Notes: generated from the sequence alone by a model not told the origin. Positions 36,991 through 46,516 are shown, numbered from the stretch's first letter. The stretch is DNA of 64,000 bases from Henriciella algicola (GCF_003576245.1 NZ_QWGA01000003.1:1178001-1242000), one strand, 5' to 3'. Translations and numbers: made by a program.

Positions 36991-37705
36991 CGTCCGTCTC
37001 CGACGCTCGTATTCTATGCCCGTTGAGGTAAGCGGCCCATAAATCGGGACGGCGCCCTTCTGTCAACAGTTTACTGCGGTTGAGCCGCCATTGGTCGACC
37101 TTGCTGTGATCACCCGACAAAAGCACGTCCGGCGTCGGCTGGTCTTCCCATGTCCGCGGCAGGGTATATTGCGGATATTCAAGCAGCCCGGCCGAGAAAC
37201 TCTCATCCTCGATCGAGGTTTCATTCCCGGCTACACCCGGCAGCAGCCGGAGCGTTGCTTCTATAATAGCCTGCGCTGCGACTTCCCCGCCCGCGAGGAC
37301 AAAATCGCCAAGCGACACTTCTCTCATGCCGCGCTGGGTAATGACGCGTTCGTCCAGTCCTTCGAACCGGCCGCAAAAGCAGATGAGGCCCGGCCCGCTC
37401 GCAAATTCATGGGCGAGCTTTTGTGAGAAAGGCTCCCCGCGCGGGCTGAGATAGATGAGCTCGCGGCCTTTGCGATCAATACTGTCGATTGCAGCTGCGG
37501 CCACATCGGGCCGGATGACGAGACCCGCGCCGCCGCCTGCGGGTTTGTCATCGACCTGGCGATGCTTGCCGAGGCCGAAGGTGCGAAGGTCTGTCGTCTC
37601 GAGGGACCAGATGCCCTGCTCACGCGCGCGCCCCAATATAGAGACATCGAGCATGCCCGGAAACGCTTCCGGAAAGAGCGTTATTATAGAGACGTCGAAG
37701 GCCAT
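36977..37705 (-). CDS. trmD: tRNA (guanine-N1-)-methyltransferase
   Basis: A 242-residue SPOUT methyltransferase that makes m1G37 and prevents +1 frameshifting. [15 protein letters not shown] starts the protein; the knot region includes [15 protein letters not shown] and [13 protein letters not shown]. It overlaps rplS by 14 nt. The usual upstream partners rpsP and rimM are missing here; a J-domain gene lies 30 nt upstream instead. Confidence 0.96.
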   Translation of the reverse strand: MAFDVSIITLFPEAFPGMLDVSILGRAREQGIWSLETTDLRTFGLGKHRQVDDKPAGGGAGLVIRPDVAAAAIDSIDRKGRELIYLSPRGEPFSQKLAHEFASGPGLICFCGRFEGLDERVITQRGMREVSLGDFVLAGGEVAAQAIIEATLRLLPGVAGNETSIEDESFSAGLLEYPQYTLPRTWEDQPTPDVLLSGDHSKVDQWRLNRSKLLTEGRRPDLWAAYLNGHRIRASETDDEHD

Positions 37706-37735
37706 GACTGGGTTCTGGAGGCCCGGCTTTCTCGC

Positions 37736-38356
37736 CTAGGCCTTCATCATGCCGGCCGCCTTGAGCGTCTTGCCTGCGCGAAGGACGCGGGCAAGCATAT
37801 GCTCAGTCGAGCGGTCGCCGCCATTGGAATCCGGGTGGAACTTGCGGATGTATTCGCTGTAGCGCACGCGGATCTCGCTGGCCGTTGCCCCGGCCTCTAG
37901 ATCAAGCTCAGCGAGGGCTTGCGCCGTAACGCCAGCCGACTGCTGTTCCTTGCGGCGAGCCTGACGGGCCTCGGCATTCTCTTCGAAGAATTCCTTGCCA
38001 CGCCAGCGGCGCGGATCGTGTGCAGCAGCGGCCTTGCCCTTGCCCATCGGACCCGTGCCGAACTTCCAGGTCTTCTGGAAACCGTGACGGGCCATCTCAT
38101 TAAAGGCTTCGAGCTCAGCATCGGACATGCCGGCAAAGAAGTCATAGTTGCGGTTATATTCACCCGCATGCTTCTGGCAGAACCAGTAGACGCCCTCGAG
38201 GCCTCTCGGCTTCGGCGCGGGGTGATCACCTGCCAGGTCGCAGTCGTCGCGATGACACTCACGCGTCTCGACGGCTTTCTGGCGCTCTTGCTCCTCCTTC
38301 GGAGGCTTCACCCTTATGTCGGTGAACTTGACGCGGTATGAAAATGCATCTGCCAT
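37736..38356 (-). CDS. J-domain protein with putative zinc site
   Basis: A 206-residue protein with an unusual layout. The J domain is at the C-terminus (about 145-206), with the HPD motif at 174-176 (RKFHPDSNGGD). The N-terminal part holds a cluster Cys34, His35, Cys39, His45, Cys60, His63 (ECHRDDC...FCQKH) that could bind zinc. It probably recruits DnaK to a specific client. Divergent bolA starts about 41 nt away, and this pairing with bolA (often also with cobS) recurs in alphaproteobacteria. The start is ATG 38356. Confidence 0.88.
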   Translation of the reverse strand: MADAFSYRVKFTDIRVKPPKEEQERQKAVETRECHRDDCDLAGDHPAPKPRGLEGVYWFCQKHAGEYNRNYDFFAGMSDAELEAFNEMARHGFQKTWKFGTGPMGKGKAAAAHDPRRWRGKEFFEENAEARQARRKEQQSAGVTAQALAELDLEAGATASEIRVRYSEYIRKFHPDSNGGDRSTEHMLARVLRAGKTLKAAGMMKA

Positions 38357-38397
38357 GGGTCAGGCAACATAGGTCGAACGAGTTAACGAGGCCAGAA

Positions 38398-38661
38398 TTG
38401 ACAAACAGATCAGAGCGGATTCGCGCGAGATTGACGCAGCTTTTTGCACCTAGCGAGCTGCACGTCCGCGATGACAGCGCAAAACATGCAGGTCATGCGG
38501 GCGCCCGCCCGGAAGGCGAGACTCATTATAATGTGGAGATTGTCTCACCAGCCTTTCAGGGAAAGAGCCGGGTGGAGATGCAGCGGGCAGTGAATTCAGC
38601 CCTCAAGGATGAGTTCGATAGCGGCCTGCATGCCCTGTCGATAAAGGCGCGGGCGGGCTGA
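38398..38661 (+). CDS. bolA: BolA family protein
   Basis: An 87-residue class II KH-fold protein that partners monothiol glutaredoxins in Fe-S trafficking or acts in transcription. VRDDSAKHAGHAGARPEGETHYNVEIVSPAFQG includes the conserved His residues, and the RVEMQRAVN segment follows. I start it at TTG 38398 because ACGAGG lies seven bases upstream and the length then fits the family. An ATG at 38338 would add 20 atypical residues and overlap the divergent J-protein start. Confidence 0.9.
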   Translation: MTNRSERIRARLTQLFAPSELHVRDDSAKHAGHAGARPEGETHYNVEIVSPAFQGKSRVEMQRAVNSALKDEFDSGLHALSIKARAG

Positions 38662-38742
38662 ACTCTGCGGGTAGGGGCACCTCTCGCCCGGTATCGAAAT
38701 TGCAAATCGTTCAAGACCGGCACAGAAAGTGGTCTGAAGACG

Positions 38743-39126
38743 ATGTTCCTTGCAGTAGCGCCAAATCCTCACAAGAACGGAGCGCCGACGCGCATCGCCA
38801 AGCTTGCCAAGCGCGGCGGCCCGGTCTGGGCCATTGATGCAGAGGCGCTGCACCGTAATCCAGAGCTGCTCGCGCCATTTGGGCGCAATGCACCAATCTG
38901 GATCAAGCTCGCCGACGCAATGTCAGTCGTATTCGTCATGCTGGCCGTGATGGGAAGTTTCCTCATCGGCTGGTGGATGTTCCTGCCGGGCATGGCGCTC
39001 AGCCTCGCGCTTGGTGCTGTTGCGCGCTGGCTGGCGGCACATGTGGCGCGGAAGGCGGCGAAAAAGTCCTATGAGGCGTTGCTGCGTCTCCATTCGATGC
39101 AGCTGATGTGGCTGATATCGAACTAG
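38743..39126 (+). CDS. Hypothetical membrane protein
   Basis: A 127-residue protein that I do not recognise. The N-terminal 50 residues are soluble (HKNGAPTRIAKLAKRGG), followed by two hydrophobic helices (about 58-80 and 82-98) and a basic C-terminal helix (AARKAAKKSYEALLRL type). The start is ATG 38743, without a strong ribosome binding site. The stop overlaps the stop of the next, convergent gene by four bases. Confidence 0.55.
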   Translation: MFLAVAPNPHKNGAPTRIAKLAKRGGPVWAIDAEALHRNPELLAPFGRNAPIWIKLADAMSVVFVMLAVMGSFLIGWWMFLPGMALSLALGAVARWLAAHVARKAAKKSYEALLRLHSMQLMWLISN

Positions 39127-39548
39127 AGCCGCTGCACCGCGAAAATCATCGCGATCAGAATTGCCAGCATGAAGACGAGGGTCAGGCCGACCGCGATGAC
39201 GCGGCGCGCTTGCCTGCGGTCCCTGACGCGGCCTTCGGTCGAGCGTCTCGACAGGATGAGGCGGTTGGAGATGAAGCCGGCAGCGGCAATGACAGCGAAC
39301 AGCGCCGACATGTAATAGGCGATGAGCGCTGCGAGACCTGCAGTGAGTAGGAGAACCACGGCGATTTGCGCCGATGCCGTGCGCAGCAGCGCGCGGATAT
39401 GCGTATCGGCCCGCGCCGGGTCGAGCTTGTCGTACGAGGTGTTGGGGGACGCGATCGCTGCGATCCACGCGCCGCCCGCGCCGAGGCCGTACATATAGAT
39501 GACGATCACCCGTACGAGCTCATGATATTCGATGGGCAAGAGCGGCAT
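39123..39548 (-). CDS. Hypothetical membrane protein after ruvB
   Basis: A 141-residue protein with three to four hydrophobic segments (about 10-30, 57-95, 118-138) and a basic loop (RLILSRRSTEGRVRDRRQARR). The start is ATG 39548, seven bases after the ruvB stop, which places it at the end of the ruvCAB transcript. The frame is open into ruvB, but no better start is seen. I do not recognise the family. Confidence 0.6.
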   Translation of the reverse strand: MPLLPIEYHELVRVIVIYMYGLGAGGAWIAAIASPNTSYDKLDPARADTHIRALLRTASAQIAVVLLLTAGLAALIAYYMSALFAVIAAAGFISNRLILSRRSTEGRVRDRRQARRVIAVGLTLVFMLAILIAMIFAVQRL

Positions 39549-39555
39549 GTTCCGA

Positions 39556-40587
39556 TCAGTCCCCGTTGAACAGCCCGGTCTGCTGGCCGCTGTCTGGCGG
39601 CGACAGGCCGAGCCGCTCATAGGCGAGCGGAGCGGCAATCCGGCCGCGCGGCGTGCGGGCGATATAGCCTTTCTGCATCAGGAAGGGTTCGATCATGTCC
39701 TCGACGGCGTCCCGGGCCTCTGAGAGGGCCGCTGCCAGCGTATCTGCCCCGACCGGCCCGCCCGCATAGGTGCGCACCAATGCTTCAAGATAGCGCCGAT
39801 CGAGCGCGTCGAGCCCGTCCTGATCGATTTCGAGACGTGAAAGCGCGCGGGACGCGGCGGCCTTGTCGATGGACGCGCCTTCGGCCTCGGCAAAATCGCG
39901 CACACGGCGTAACAGCCGGATCGCAATTCGCGGCGTGCCGCGGGCGCGCGTTGCGATTTCGAGAGCGCCGTCTTCTGAAATGTTTGCCGACAGTTTTCGC
40001 GCCGCCGCCATGATGATGCGGGAGAGATGGTCCGGGCTATAGAAGTCGAGGCGCATCGGAATGCCGAACCGGTCCCGAAGCGGATTGGCGAGCAGGCCGG
40101 CCCGGGTGGTCGCGCCAACGAGGGTGAAGGGCGCAAGATCGAGCCGGACAGAGCGCGCCGATGGGCCTTCGCCGATAACGATGTCGAGCGCGTAGTCTTC
40201 CATGGCTGGATAGAGGATCTCCTCCACCGCAGGCGGCAGGCGGTGAATCTCGTCGATGAAGAGAACGTCGTTGGCTTCGAGGTTGGTCAGGATGGCTGCG
40301 AGGTCGCCCGCCTTTGCGATGACCGGGCCTGACGTGGATCTGAAACCTACACCCAGCTCTTTCGAGACGATCTGAGCAAGCGTTGTCTTGCCGAGGCCGG
40401 GCGGGCCAAAGAGCAGGACATGATCAAGTGCCTCACCGCGCGCCTTGGCGGCGTCAACATAGACTTTCAAATTCGATTTGATCGCGTCCTGGCCGACATA
40501 GTCCTCGAAGGACTGCGGCCGGAGGGCGCGGTCCAGTGCTTCGCCGGACTGGCGTTCAGGATCAGTGAGGCTTCCGTCCCGGCTCAT
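39556..40587 (-). CDS. ruvB: Holliday junction branch migration helicase RuvB
   Basis: A 343-residue AAA+ motor that drives branch migration with RuvA. Walker A is [11 protein letters not shown], Walker B is LFIDEIHRL, and the arginine-finger region GATTRAG and a C-terminal winged helix ([10 protein letters not shown]) are present. ATG 40587 overlaps the ruvA stop (ATGA). This is one of three ruv genes in the order C-A-B. Confidence 0.97.
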   Translation of the reverse strand: MSRDGSLTDPERQSGEALDRALRPQSFEDYVGQDAIKSNLKVYVDAAKARGEALDHVLLFGPPGLGKTTLAQIVSKELGVGFRSTSGPVIAKAGDLAAILTNLEANDVLFIDEIHRLPPAVEEILYPAMEDYALDIVIGEGPSARSVRLDLAPFTLVGATTRAGLLANPLRDRFGIPMRLDFYSPDHLSRIIMAAARKLSANISEDGALEIATRARGTPRIAIRLLRRVRDFAEAEGASIDKAAASRALSRLEIDQDGLDALDRRYLEALVRTYAGGPVGADTLAAALSEARDAVEDMIEPFLMQKGYIARTPRGRIAAPLAYERLGLSPPDSGQQTGLFNGD

Positions 40588-41210
40588 GAGGGTGCAAGCT
40601 CTTTCAGGCCAGCGCGGATGAGGGCGGAGGTGTCAGCCTCAGGATTATTTCTGGACGCAGCGAGCACGGCCTTGGATGCATCGGCCTGCGCGTACCCAAG
40701 ATTGACGAGAGCCGAGACGGCTTCGCTGCGACTACCCGCAGCAGCTGGCATCTGGGTCTCAGTTTCTTTTGTGGACGTATGCTGTGTGAACGCGCCAAAC
40801 CGGCCCATTGGTGGAGGTTTGCCTGAGAGCTCGCCAATGATGCGTTCGGCAAGTTTCTTGCCGACGCCCTTGGCGCGCGAGATCGTTGCGGCATCACCCA
40901 TGGCGAGCGCGTCCATCAGTTCTGCCGGCGAGACGGCATCCATGATGGCCATAGCCGATTTACCGGCGACGCCCGGTACATCCTGCAGGCGCACGAACCA
41001 GGCGCGCGCCTCATCGCTTTCGAACGCAAAAAGGGTGATCGAGCTTTCGGTAACCCGGGTCTCTATATGCAACTCAGCCTTGTCGCCCGGTGACAGGCGA
41101 GAGAGCAGCCGCGCCCCCGCGAGCGCGACATAGCCAACGCCGCCAATGTCGATCATCACGCTGTCGGTCCCGACCGTCGCTATTTCACCTCTCAGACGCC
41201 CGATAATCAT
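40584..41210 (-). CDS. ruvA: Holliday junction branch migration protein RuvA
   Basis: A 208-residue Ruv[11 protein letters not shown] opens the OB-fold domain, helix-hairpin-helix motifs follow ([23 protein letters not shown]), and the C-terminal domain III ([18 protein letters not shown]) contacts RuvB. Its start overlaps the ruvC stop and its stop overlaps the ruvB start, each by ATGA, so the three are tightly coupled. Confidence 0.97.
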   Translation of the reverse strand: MIIGRLRGEIATVGTDSVMIDIGGVGYVALAGARLLSRLSPGDKAELHIETRVTESSITLFAFESDEARAWFVRLQDVPGVAGKSAMAIMDAVSPAELMDALAMGDAATISRAKGVGKKLAERIIGELSGKPPPMGRFGAFTQHTSTKETETQMPAAAGSRSEAVSALVNLGYAQADASKAVLAASRNNPEADTSALIRAGLKELAPS

Positions 41211-41719
41211 GCCGCCCCCCTTGCGCGCAGCTGGGCTGGCATCCGTGCATGATGTGCGGTGCAGATGGCGCAGGCCAGTGCGTCGGCCGCATCAGATGGC
41301 AGCTTGCCAGCCTTTGGCAGTAGCCGCGCGACCATGAAGCCGACCTGCGTCTTGTCCGCGGCTCCGGTTCCGACGACGGCGAGTTTGATCGTGCGCGGCG
41401 AGAATTCGAAGACCTCAAGGCCCGCGCCATGCAGCGCCGCCATGGCAACGCCGCGCGCCTGGCCGAGCTTCAGCGCAGAGCGGGGGTTGGCGTTGACCAA
41501 CGTCTCTTCAACCCCGCCAATCTGCGGTCGGTATTCCGCAGCAAGCAGGTTGATGGATTCAAAGATGCCGCCAAGACGGGCCGCGAGGCTCAAGGCCGGA
41601 TCGATGCGGATGACGCCGTGGGCGATATGACTGAGCCGGGAGCCTGTCTGTTCGATCACACCCCAGCCTGTATGGCGAAGGCCGGGATCGATACCGAGGA
41701 TGCGAAGGGTTTCGGACAT
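41207..41719 (-). CDS. ruvC: Crossover junction endodeoxyribonuclease RuvC
   Basis: A 170-residue Holliday junction resolvase. LGIDPGLRHTGWGV near the N-terminus holds the first catalytic Asp, GGVEETLVN the Glu, and DAADALACAI the terminal Asp pair. MSETLRILGIDPG at ATG 41719 is the family start; the open frame upstream to 41788 has no similarity. I find no clear alphaproteobacterial LexA box (GTTC-N7-GTTC) upstream. Confidence 0.96.
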   Translation of the reverse strand: MSETLRILGIDPGLRHTGWGVIEQTGSRLSHIAHGVIRIDPALSLAARLGGIFESINLLAAEYRPQIGGVEETLVNANPRSALKLGQARGVAMAALHGAGLEVFEFSPRTIKLAVVGTGAADKTQVGFMVARLLPKAGKLPSDAADALACAICTAHHARMPAQLRARGAA

Positions 41720-41812
41720 AGGAGGCGAAAAACCACCATTCGGGTTAACAGGCTCTTCCTGTTTTCCTGATTTGTTCCGCCCCGGCAAGGGAGAGTTTGC
41801 GTTCGCCTGTGA

Positions 41813-42565
41813 TCAGGCGAAGATAAATTCGGGTGTCGTGACCCCGGGCGCAAACACGCCTGCAGTCAGTCGGCCGCCATAGACGGCGCCCGTGTCGAGG
41901 TTGAAGCGGCAGGGCGGGTCGCCCGCGAGTTCGGGAGAGGCGTCGTCTGTCGGCGTATGGCCATGAATGACCGTCCAGCCCGCAAGCTGGCTGTCTTCCC
42001 AGCCTTCGGTTTCAAAGAAACGCTGTGAGCGCGTCCACATATGCGTCTGTGCCCCGCAATGCGGGAAAGTGGACGGGTCCACGCCGCCATGCACAAAGAC
42101 GAGATGGCGATCTTCTTCCAGATGAAGGGTCGGCAGGGTCCGGACCCATTCGACGTGGTCTTCGGGCGGGTTGTTCGTGCCGCGCCTTATATAGCTGTGC
42201 AGGGTGGCGTCGCCGCCATTGCTGAGCCAGTGCAGGCGCGAGTCGCCATATCTTTCATCGGCGGCGTCCAGCATCATCTGCTCATGATTGCCGCGCAGGT
42301 TCACGACGATGATGTTCGTGCGCTCTTCCAGTTCACGAAGCAGATCTATCACGCCTGCGCTATCTGGGCCGCGGTCGACATAGTCGCCGAGGTGGACAAG
42401 CTTCAGCCACTTGTCGGCATGGTGTTTCAGGTGATGGTCGACGATCTTTTTATGCAGGGCTTCCAGCCGCGCCAGCTCGCCATGGACGTCGCCAATTGCG
42501 TAGATGACAGCGTGATCAGCCAAAGGGTCCCTCGCCGGTTCCAGTTCCAGTGCCTCTGTTTTCAA
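41813..42565 (-). CDS. Metallophosphoesterase (PPP-type phosphatase)
   Basis: A 250-residue calcineurin-like phosphatase. YAIGDVHGE, LGDYVDRGPDS and LRGNHEQMM are the three metal motifs of the PPP/ApaH-like family, and a late VHGGV and IHGHTP complete the site. Substrates could be phosphoproteins or dinucleotide polyphosphates. It starts with TTG at 42565; the TTGA overlap with the pabC stop (42562-42565) and the lack of any other nearby start support this. It is the third gene of the pabB-pabC run. Confidence 0.9.
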   Translation of the reverse strand: MKTEALELEPARDPLADHAVIYAIGDVHGELARLEALHKKIVDHHLKHHADKWLKLVHLGDYVDRGPDSAGVIDLLRELEERTNIIVVNLRGNHEQMMLDAADERYGDSRLHWLSNGGDATLHSYIRRGTNNPPEDHVEWVRTLPTLHLEEDRHLVFVHGGVDPSTFPHCGAQTHMWTRSQRFFETEGWEDSQLAGWTVIHGHTPTDDASPELAGDPPCRFNLDTGAVYGGRLTAGVFAPGVTTPEFIFA

Positions 42566-43365
42566 CGCTCAGCCCCCGGATGAGTTGAAGAGACTCTACA
42601 CGCGGCAGTATCCAGACTTGCGACAAGTCTGAGCCCCCACAGGCTGTTCGTTGCAAATATCCGGCCATTCGGAACGGTGAGTTCTTCAGCTTCTATCGGG
42701 CGCTCTACGCAGGGCGTATCGCGCTCTGCAAGCTTCGCCATGACCCGGCCGCGCATATAGCCGGGACGCGCACCTTCCGATGGCGGCGGGGTCACCCATG
42801 TCCCGTCTGGCTGGACCAGGAAGAGATTGGCCATCGCGAAGCATGCCGGGCGACCCCGCGTATTGAGAAGCAGGGCTTCGCCTGCGCCAGCCGCTTCTGC
42901 CTCGCGCCGCGCGACGAGATTGTCGGCATAATTGGTCGATTTGATCTGGCTGATGGGCGAGGTTTCATTGCGCCGGATCGAGGAGGTGATGGCTGTGAGC
43001 GGTGGATAGGGCCGCGACTGCGTCATGGGAAACAGGCTGATCACGGTGAGGGGATCGGCGTCCCCAGCGTCGGCGCCCCGGCCGCCTGCGCCTCGGCTGA
43101 GTGTGATACGAAGCGATGCGTCACCCGTCGTCTTGCTTACGGCTTCGTTCAGCGCACCGAGCAGTGCCTCGTCGCCGGGATAGCCGGATATGGACAGGGT
43201 TCGGGCAGACCGGTGAAGCAGGGCGATATGCTCATCCGCGCCTTCGATTTCGCCGCCCGTGACGCAGAGTGTCTCAAAACACCCGTCGCCCAGCAGGAAA
43301 CCGCGGTCGCGGACCGATACGACAGGCTTTGCCTGACGCTCTGTTCCCAGAAAGGCGATATCCAT
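42562..43365 (-). CDS. pabC: Aminotransferase class IV, probable 4-amino-4-deoxychorismate lyase
   Basis: A 267-residue fold-type IV PLP enzyme. DRGFLLGDGCFETL near residue 22 and SQIKSTNYADNLVARREA with the PLP Lys are diagnostic, followed by LLLNTRG. Position three bases after pabB points to pabC, which releases pyruvate from aminodeoxychorismate to give p-aminobenzoate. Sequence alone cannot exclude a D-amino acid or branched-chain transaminase. The start is ATG 43365. Confidence 0.88.
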   Translation of the reverse strand: MDIAFLGTERQAKPVVSVRDRGFLLGDGCFETLCVTGGEIEGADEHIALLHRSARTLSISGYPGDEALLGALNEAVSKTTGDASLRITLSRGAGGRGADAGDADPLTVISLFPMTQSRPYPPLTAITSSIRRNETSPISQIKSTNYADNLVARREAEAAGAGEALLLNTRGRPACFAMANLFLVQPDGTWVTPPPSEGARPGYMRGRVMAKLAERDTPCVERPIEAEELTVPNGRIFATNSLWGLRLVASLDTAACRVSSTHPGAER

Positions 43366-43368
43366 ACG

Positions 43369-44736
43369 CTACTCCTGCTCGAGGGCAGCCCTGATGGCGC
43401 GGGCCTTGTCGAGCGTTTCAATATACTCTTCTGCGGGCACCGAGTCCGCAACGATTCCGCCGCCTGATCGAAAATGCCCCCGCCAGCCGCCGTCTTCTGC
43501 TTCCTCGAAGGCGACCGTCCGTATCAGGATAGAGGAATCCATGGCGCCGTCCGGGCTGATCCATGCGAGCGACCCGCAATAGGGGCCGCGCGCCTCATCT
43601 TCGAGCTCTTCGATGATCTGCATTGCCCGGATTTTGGGCGCGCCCGTGACTGACCCACCCGGGAATGCGGCCTTTATGACGTCAAAGGCATCCCGCCCTG
43701 GCGCGAGCGTCGCTTCGATCGTGGAGACGAGGTGGTGGACATTGGCATAAGTCTCGAGTGCCTGGAGCTTCGGCACGTGGACACTGCCGGGTGTCGAAAT
43801 GCGCGAGAGATCGTTTCGCATCAGGTCCACGATCATCAAATTCTCGGCGAGATCTTTTTCTGAGGAGAGAAGCTCATTGGCAAGGGCGTGGTCTTCCGCC
43901 TCGGTCTGGCCGCGCGGGCGCGTGCCCTTGATGGGTTGCGTGATGGCTCTGAGAGCGCCGTCTTGCTGGACGGCGATCTGAAGGAAGCGTTCAGGGGAGT
44001 TGGAGGCGAGCGCCAGGCCGGGTAGCCGGAAATAGGCTGAGAACGGAGCGCGGCTGGATGTGGCAAGGCGGCGCGTCAGGTCGAATGGGTGGGCGCCTGC
44101 GTTGAGTTCAAAATCGAAACGCTGGGAGATGTTAGACTGGAAGCAGTCACCAGCATGGACATAGTCTACAGTGCGGGCGAGGCGGGCTTCATATTCTGCG
44201 CGCGGCAGCCGCGCTGTTACTGTAGTTGCTAATGGGGAATTCAGGGCGGCGTCGGAATTCGGTTCGCCAAACAGACCTAGGAGTTTCGGGTCTTTATTAT
44301 CGTCCCAACGCCAATAACAGTGCTCCACCCTCTGCGTGTCGTGATCGAAAGCGATGAGTTCATTATAAAGACCAAGGGCGATATCAGGCCATGCGTCGCG
44401 GTCGGCCCCGTCGCCCAGTTTCGGCAGAAGGGCGCGGCCATATTCATAGGAAAAGAGGCCGGCCCAGCCACCGCAGAAGGGCGGCGCGTCTTCCGGTCGC
44501 TTGAATGGCATGGACGCCATGGCGTCTCTCGCGACATCAAGATCGCCCGGTCCGTCAGCGGCCGCAACATGCAGCGTACGCATCGGATTTGCGCAGATGT
44601 AGCTCCACCTTCCACTGCCGCCATTCAGCAGGAGTGCGAAGGGCGTGTCTTTCAGGGGCGCGAATGCGTCGACAGGGTCGCGCCAGCCAAGCTGCGTCCG
44701 GGTGAGGAGGCGTTCAGGCTGGCTGGAATTAGTCAT
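43369..44736 (-). CDS. pabB: Aminodeoxychorismate synthase component I
   Basis: A 455-residue chorismate-utilising enzyme. The PIKGT motif (ITQPIKGTRPRG) carries the nucleophilic Lys that separates PabB from anthranilate synthase (PIAGT). GGSVTGAPKIRAMQIIEELE is the C-terminal chorismate-binding signature. It aminates chorismate with ammonia from PabA, which is not in this window. The start is ATG 44736. It begins the pabB-pabC-phosphoesterase unit. Confidence 0.94.
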   Translation of the reverse strand: MTNSSQPERLLTRTQLGWRDPVDAFAPLKDTPFALLLNGGSGRWSYICANPMRTLHVAAADGPGDLDVARDAMASMPFKRPEDAPPFCGGWAGLFSYEYGRALLPKLGDGADRDAWPDIALGLYNELIAFDHDTQRVEHCYWRWDDNKDPKLLGLFGEPNSDAALNSPLATTVTARLPRAEYEARLARTVDYVHAGDCFQSNISQRFDFELNAGAHPFDLTRRLATSSRAPFSAYFRLPGLALASNSPERFLQIAVQQDGALRAITQPIKGTRPRGQTEAEDHALANELLSSEKDLAENLMIVDLMRNDLSRISTPGSVHVPKLQALETYANVHHLVSTIEATLAPGRDAFDVIKAAFPGGSVTGAPKIRAMQIIEELEDEARGPYCGSLAWISPDGAMDSSILIRTVAFEEAEDGGWRGHFRSGGGIVADSVPAEEYIETLDKARAIRAALEQE

Positions 44737-44806
44737 TTTCTAGCAAATTCGCCCTAGCGGTGGGGTGCTGGGGCGTAATACAGCCCCTTCTTGAAGGGGA
44801 ACATAT

Positions 44807-45220
44807 ATGAAGAGAGCACTCGTTTGCATCGCTTTTGCTGCGGCAGGTGCGCCAGCTTTTGCGCAAGGCATCGCCGGCGTCTGGAATACGGGGACAAATG
44901 GCGCCGAAGTCGAGATTGCACCCTGCGGCGCGTCTATGTGCGGCACGCTGCTGACCTCGAATGCGATCAAGGCGTCGGCAGATGCGAAAGACGTTGAAAA
45001 CAATGACCGCGCGCTGCGGGACCGTCCGCTGAAAGGCGTGACCATGCTGACCGGGTTTTCGGGCGGTCCGGAACGCTGGAGCGGCGGCAAGCTCTATAAT
45101 CCGGTAGACGGCAAGACCTATTCGGGGACGATCAAGCTGACATCAGCCAATGAGCTTGAGCTTCAGGGCTGCGTCGTGCGCCCGCTCTGCCGGACAACGG
45201 TGTGGACGCGCATCCGCTAG
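44807..45220 (+). CDS. DUF2147 secreted protein
   Basis: A 137-residue protein with a signal peptide ending near APAFAQ (residue 20). The mature part follows the DUF2147 pattern: IAGVWNTGTNGAEVEIAPCGASMCG at the start, KLYNPVDGKTYSGTIKL in the middle, and LQGCVVRPLCRTTVWTR at the end. Four conserved Cys probably form disulfides. The family is a small periplasmic beta barrel, associated in some bacteria with stress or antimicrobial peptides; the role here is unknown. It is divergent from pabB across 70 nt, with AAGGGGA before ATG 44807. Confidence 0.88.
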   Translation: MKRALVCIAFAAAGAPAFAQGIAGVWNTGTNGAEVEIAPCGASMCGTLLTSNAIKASADAKDVENNDRALRDRPLKGVTMLTGFSGGPERWSGGKLYNPVDGKTYSGTIKLTSANELELQGCVVRPLCRTTVWTRIR

Positions 45221-45237
45221 GGTTTGAACCGGCCGCG

Positions 45238-45264
45238 TGGTTCGACTTCGCTCACCATGCGGCT
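45238..45264. repeat. Single TTCGACTTCGCTC palindromic unit
   Basis: GTGGTTCGACTTCGCTCACCATGCGG, near the stop of the PRISE reductase gene, repeats the inverted unit at about 14845-14870 almost exactly. The base of the stem reads GGT/ACC here, against ATCCT/AGGAT in the 14796 copy. Confidence 0.65.
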
Positions 45265-46354
45265 ATTGCGGTCTGGGCAGGTAACCCGCCTCCTGAGACC
45301 AGGCGAACCATTTGGCGAACATGGCTTCGGTGTCGATCACCTCGGTGAAGCCTGACTGGCGAAGCTTGATCGTCGAGACGATGGCGGGCGGCAGCTGGCC
45401 TTCAAGGCCGGAGGCCATGGTGAAGTCGATATAGTGATGAGACTCGCCGAGCAGGGCTTTGAGGTCCGGTTCGGTGAGACCATGTTTTCTGGCGAGGGTC
45501 GCCCACGCGTCTGACTGACTTTCGAGCCAGACGCCCGCCCGCATCGGGCGTTCTTCACCGACTTCCATGCCGAGCGCGGCCGCAATGGCGGGCCAGACGC
45601 CGCGCCAGGTAAAGACATCACCATTGGTGACGTTGAAGATCTGGTTCGCTGCAGCATCACTTTCGCCTGCCCAGGCGATGGCGCGGGCGACGAGGTCGGC
45701 ATCGGCGGCTTCGAGGACAGTGTGCGCGCCGCCCGGAAAGTGGAGCGGCTCGCCCTTCTCTTTCAGGAGCGCACCATAGGCGCCGATGGCGGGGATGAGG
45801 TTCATGGCCGCGCCGGTTGCCTCACCAAAGATGATCTGAGGCCGGAAGGTGCTCCATGACCAGCTCGCACCCTTGGCCGCCTCGCGAAGATAGGCCTCCT
45901 GCTTCCAGTAGAAATTCTCGTGCTCGACTTCGGAGCGGTCCTCTCGCGCGGGGGTCTCAATGGGGCGGATGTGCGCGCCATAGGCCTTGGTGCCCTGAAG
46001 GATGGAGACATGGCGGAGGGACTTCGCGCTCTCCAGCAGCGGCTGCATCAGATTGCGCAGCATCGCGTCATTGGTGTCGATCTGGTCGGTTTCGCGCCAG
46101 CCAGCGATGAGGCCGGGCTTCTCGAACAGCGCCGCATAGACGAGGTGGGTGACGTCGCCGTGCTCGCGCGCGAAGGCGGCGCAGGCATCAGCGTCCATCA
46201 GGTCGAGGCTGATATGGGCCGCGCCATAGGTCTCACGCGGTGTGCGGCGGCTGATCGCGACCGTTTTGATGCACTGGTTGGCGAAATGCTTCATCGCGGC
46301 AAGGCCGACGACGCCGGTCGCGCCCGCAATGAGGACTTTCTTACGCTCTGTCAT
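45263..46354 (-). CDS. PRISE-type NAD(P)-dependent reductase (extended SDR)
   Basis: A 363-residue short-chain dehydrogenase of the progesterone 5-beta-reductase/iridoid synthase-like group. GATGVVG near residue 10 binds the cofactor. LQGTKAYGAHI supplies the catalytic Lys, and ENFYWKQEAYL matches the NFYxxED-type motif with the catalytic Tyr. Such enzymes reduce enone C=C bonds; the natural substrate in bacteria is open. The start is ATG 46354 with GGAGGAAGC upstream. The TonB-dependent receptor gene lies 162 nt upstream on the same strand, with hairpins between. Confidence 0.85.
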   Translation of the reverse strand: MTERKKVLIAGATGVVGLAAMKHFANQCIKTVAISRRTPRETYGAAHISLDLMDADACAAFAREHGDVTHLVYAALFEKPGLIAGWRETDQIDTNDAMLRNLMQPLLESAKSLRHVSILQGTKAYGAHIRPIETPAREDRSEVEHENFYWKQEAYLREAAKGASWSWSTFRPQIIFGEATGAAMNLIPAIGAYGALLKEKGEPLHFPGGAHTVLEAADADLVARAIAWAGESDAAANQIFNVTNGDVFTWRGVWPAIAAALGMEVGEERPMRAGVWLESQSDAWATLARKHGLTEPDLKALLGESHHYIDFTMASGLEGQLPPAIVSTIKLRQSGFTEVIDTEAMFAKWFAWSQEAGYLPRPQ

Positions 46355-46516
46355 GCTTCCTCCATTGGCCTCTCTCGTGTGGGGCCTTTGGAATGAAGAT
46401 GGCGGAGGGATGCGCACAGGGCCACCCCTGTCGCCGGGGAGAGGGCGTCCGATGGTTCGACCCCAGTCTGCGCTGGGGCATGCTTCGCTAGCCACGCGGG
46501 TTTGTGAAGCAGGACC

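Noticed and set aside
41719-41812. LexA-type SOS box upstream of ruvC
   Set aside because: GTTC-like half sites occur, but no GTTC-N7-GTTC arrangement is present by eye.
46400-46500. Further member of the paired-hairpin family between the PRISE and TonB receptor genes
   Set aside because: CCCCTGTCGCCGGGG and CCCAG...CTGGG hairpins are present, but the flanks do not match the GTCA/CCAT outline well enough to group them with copies A-D.
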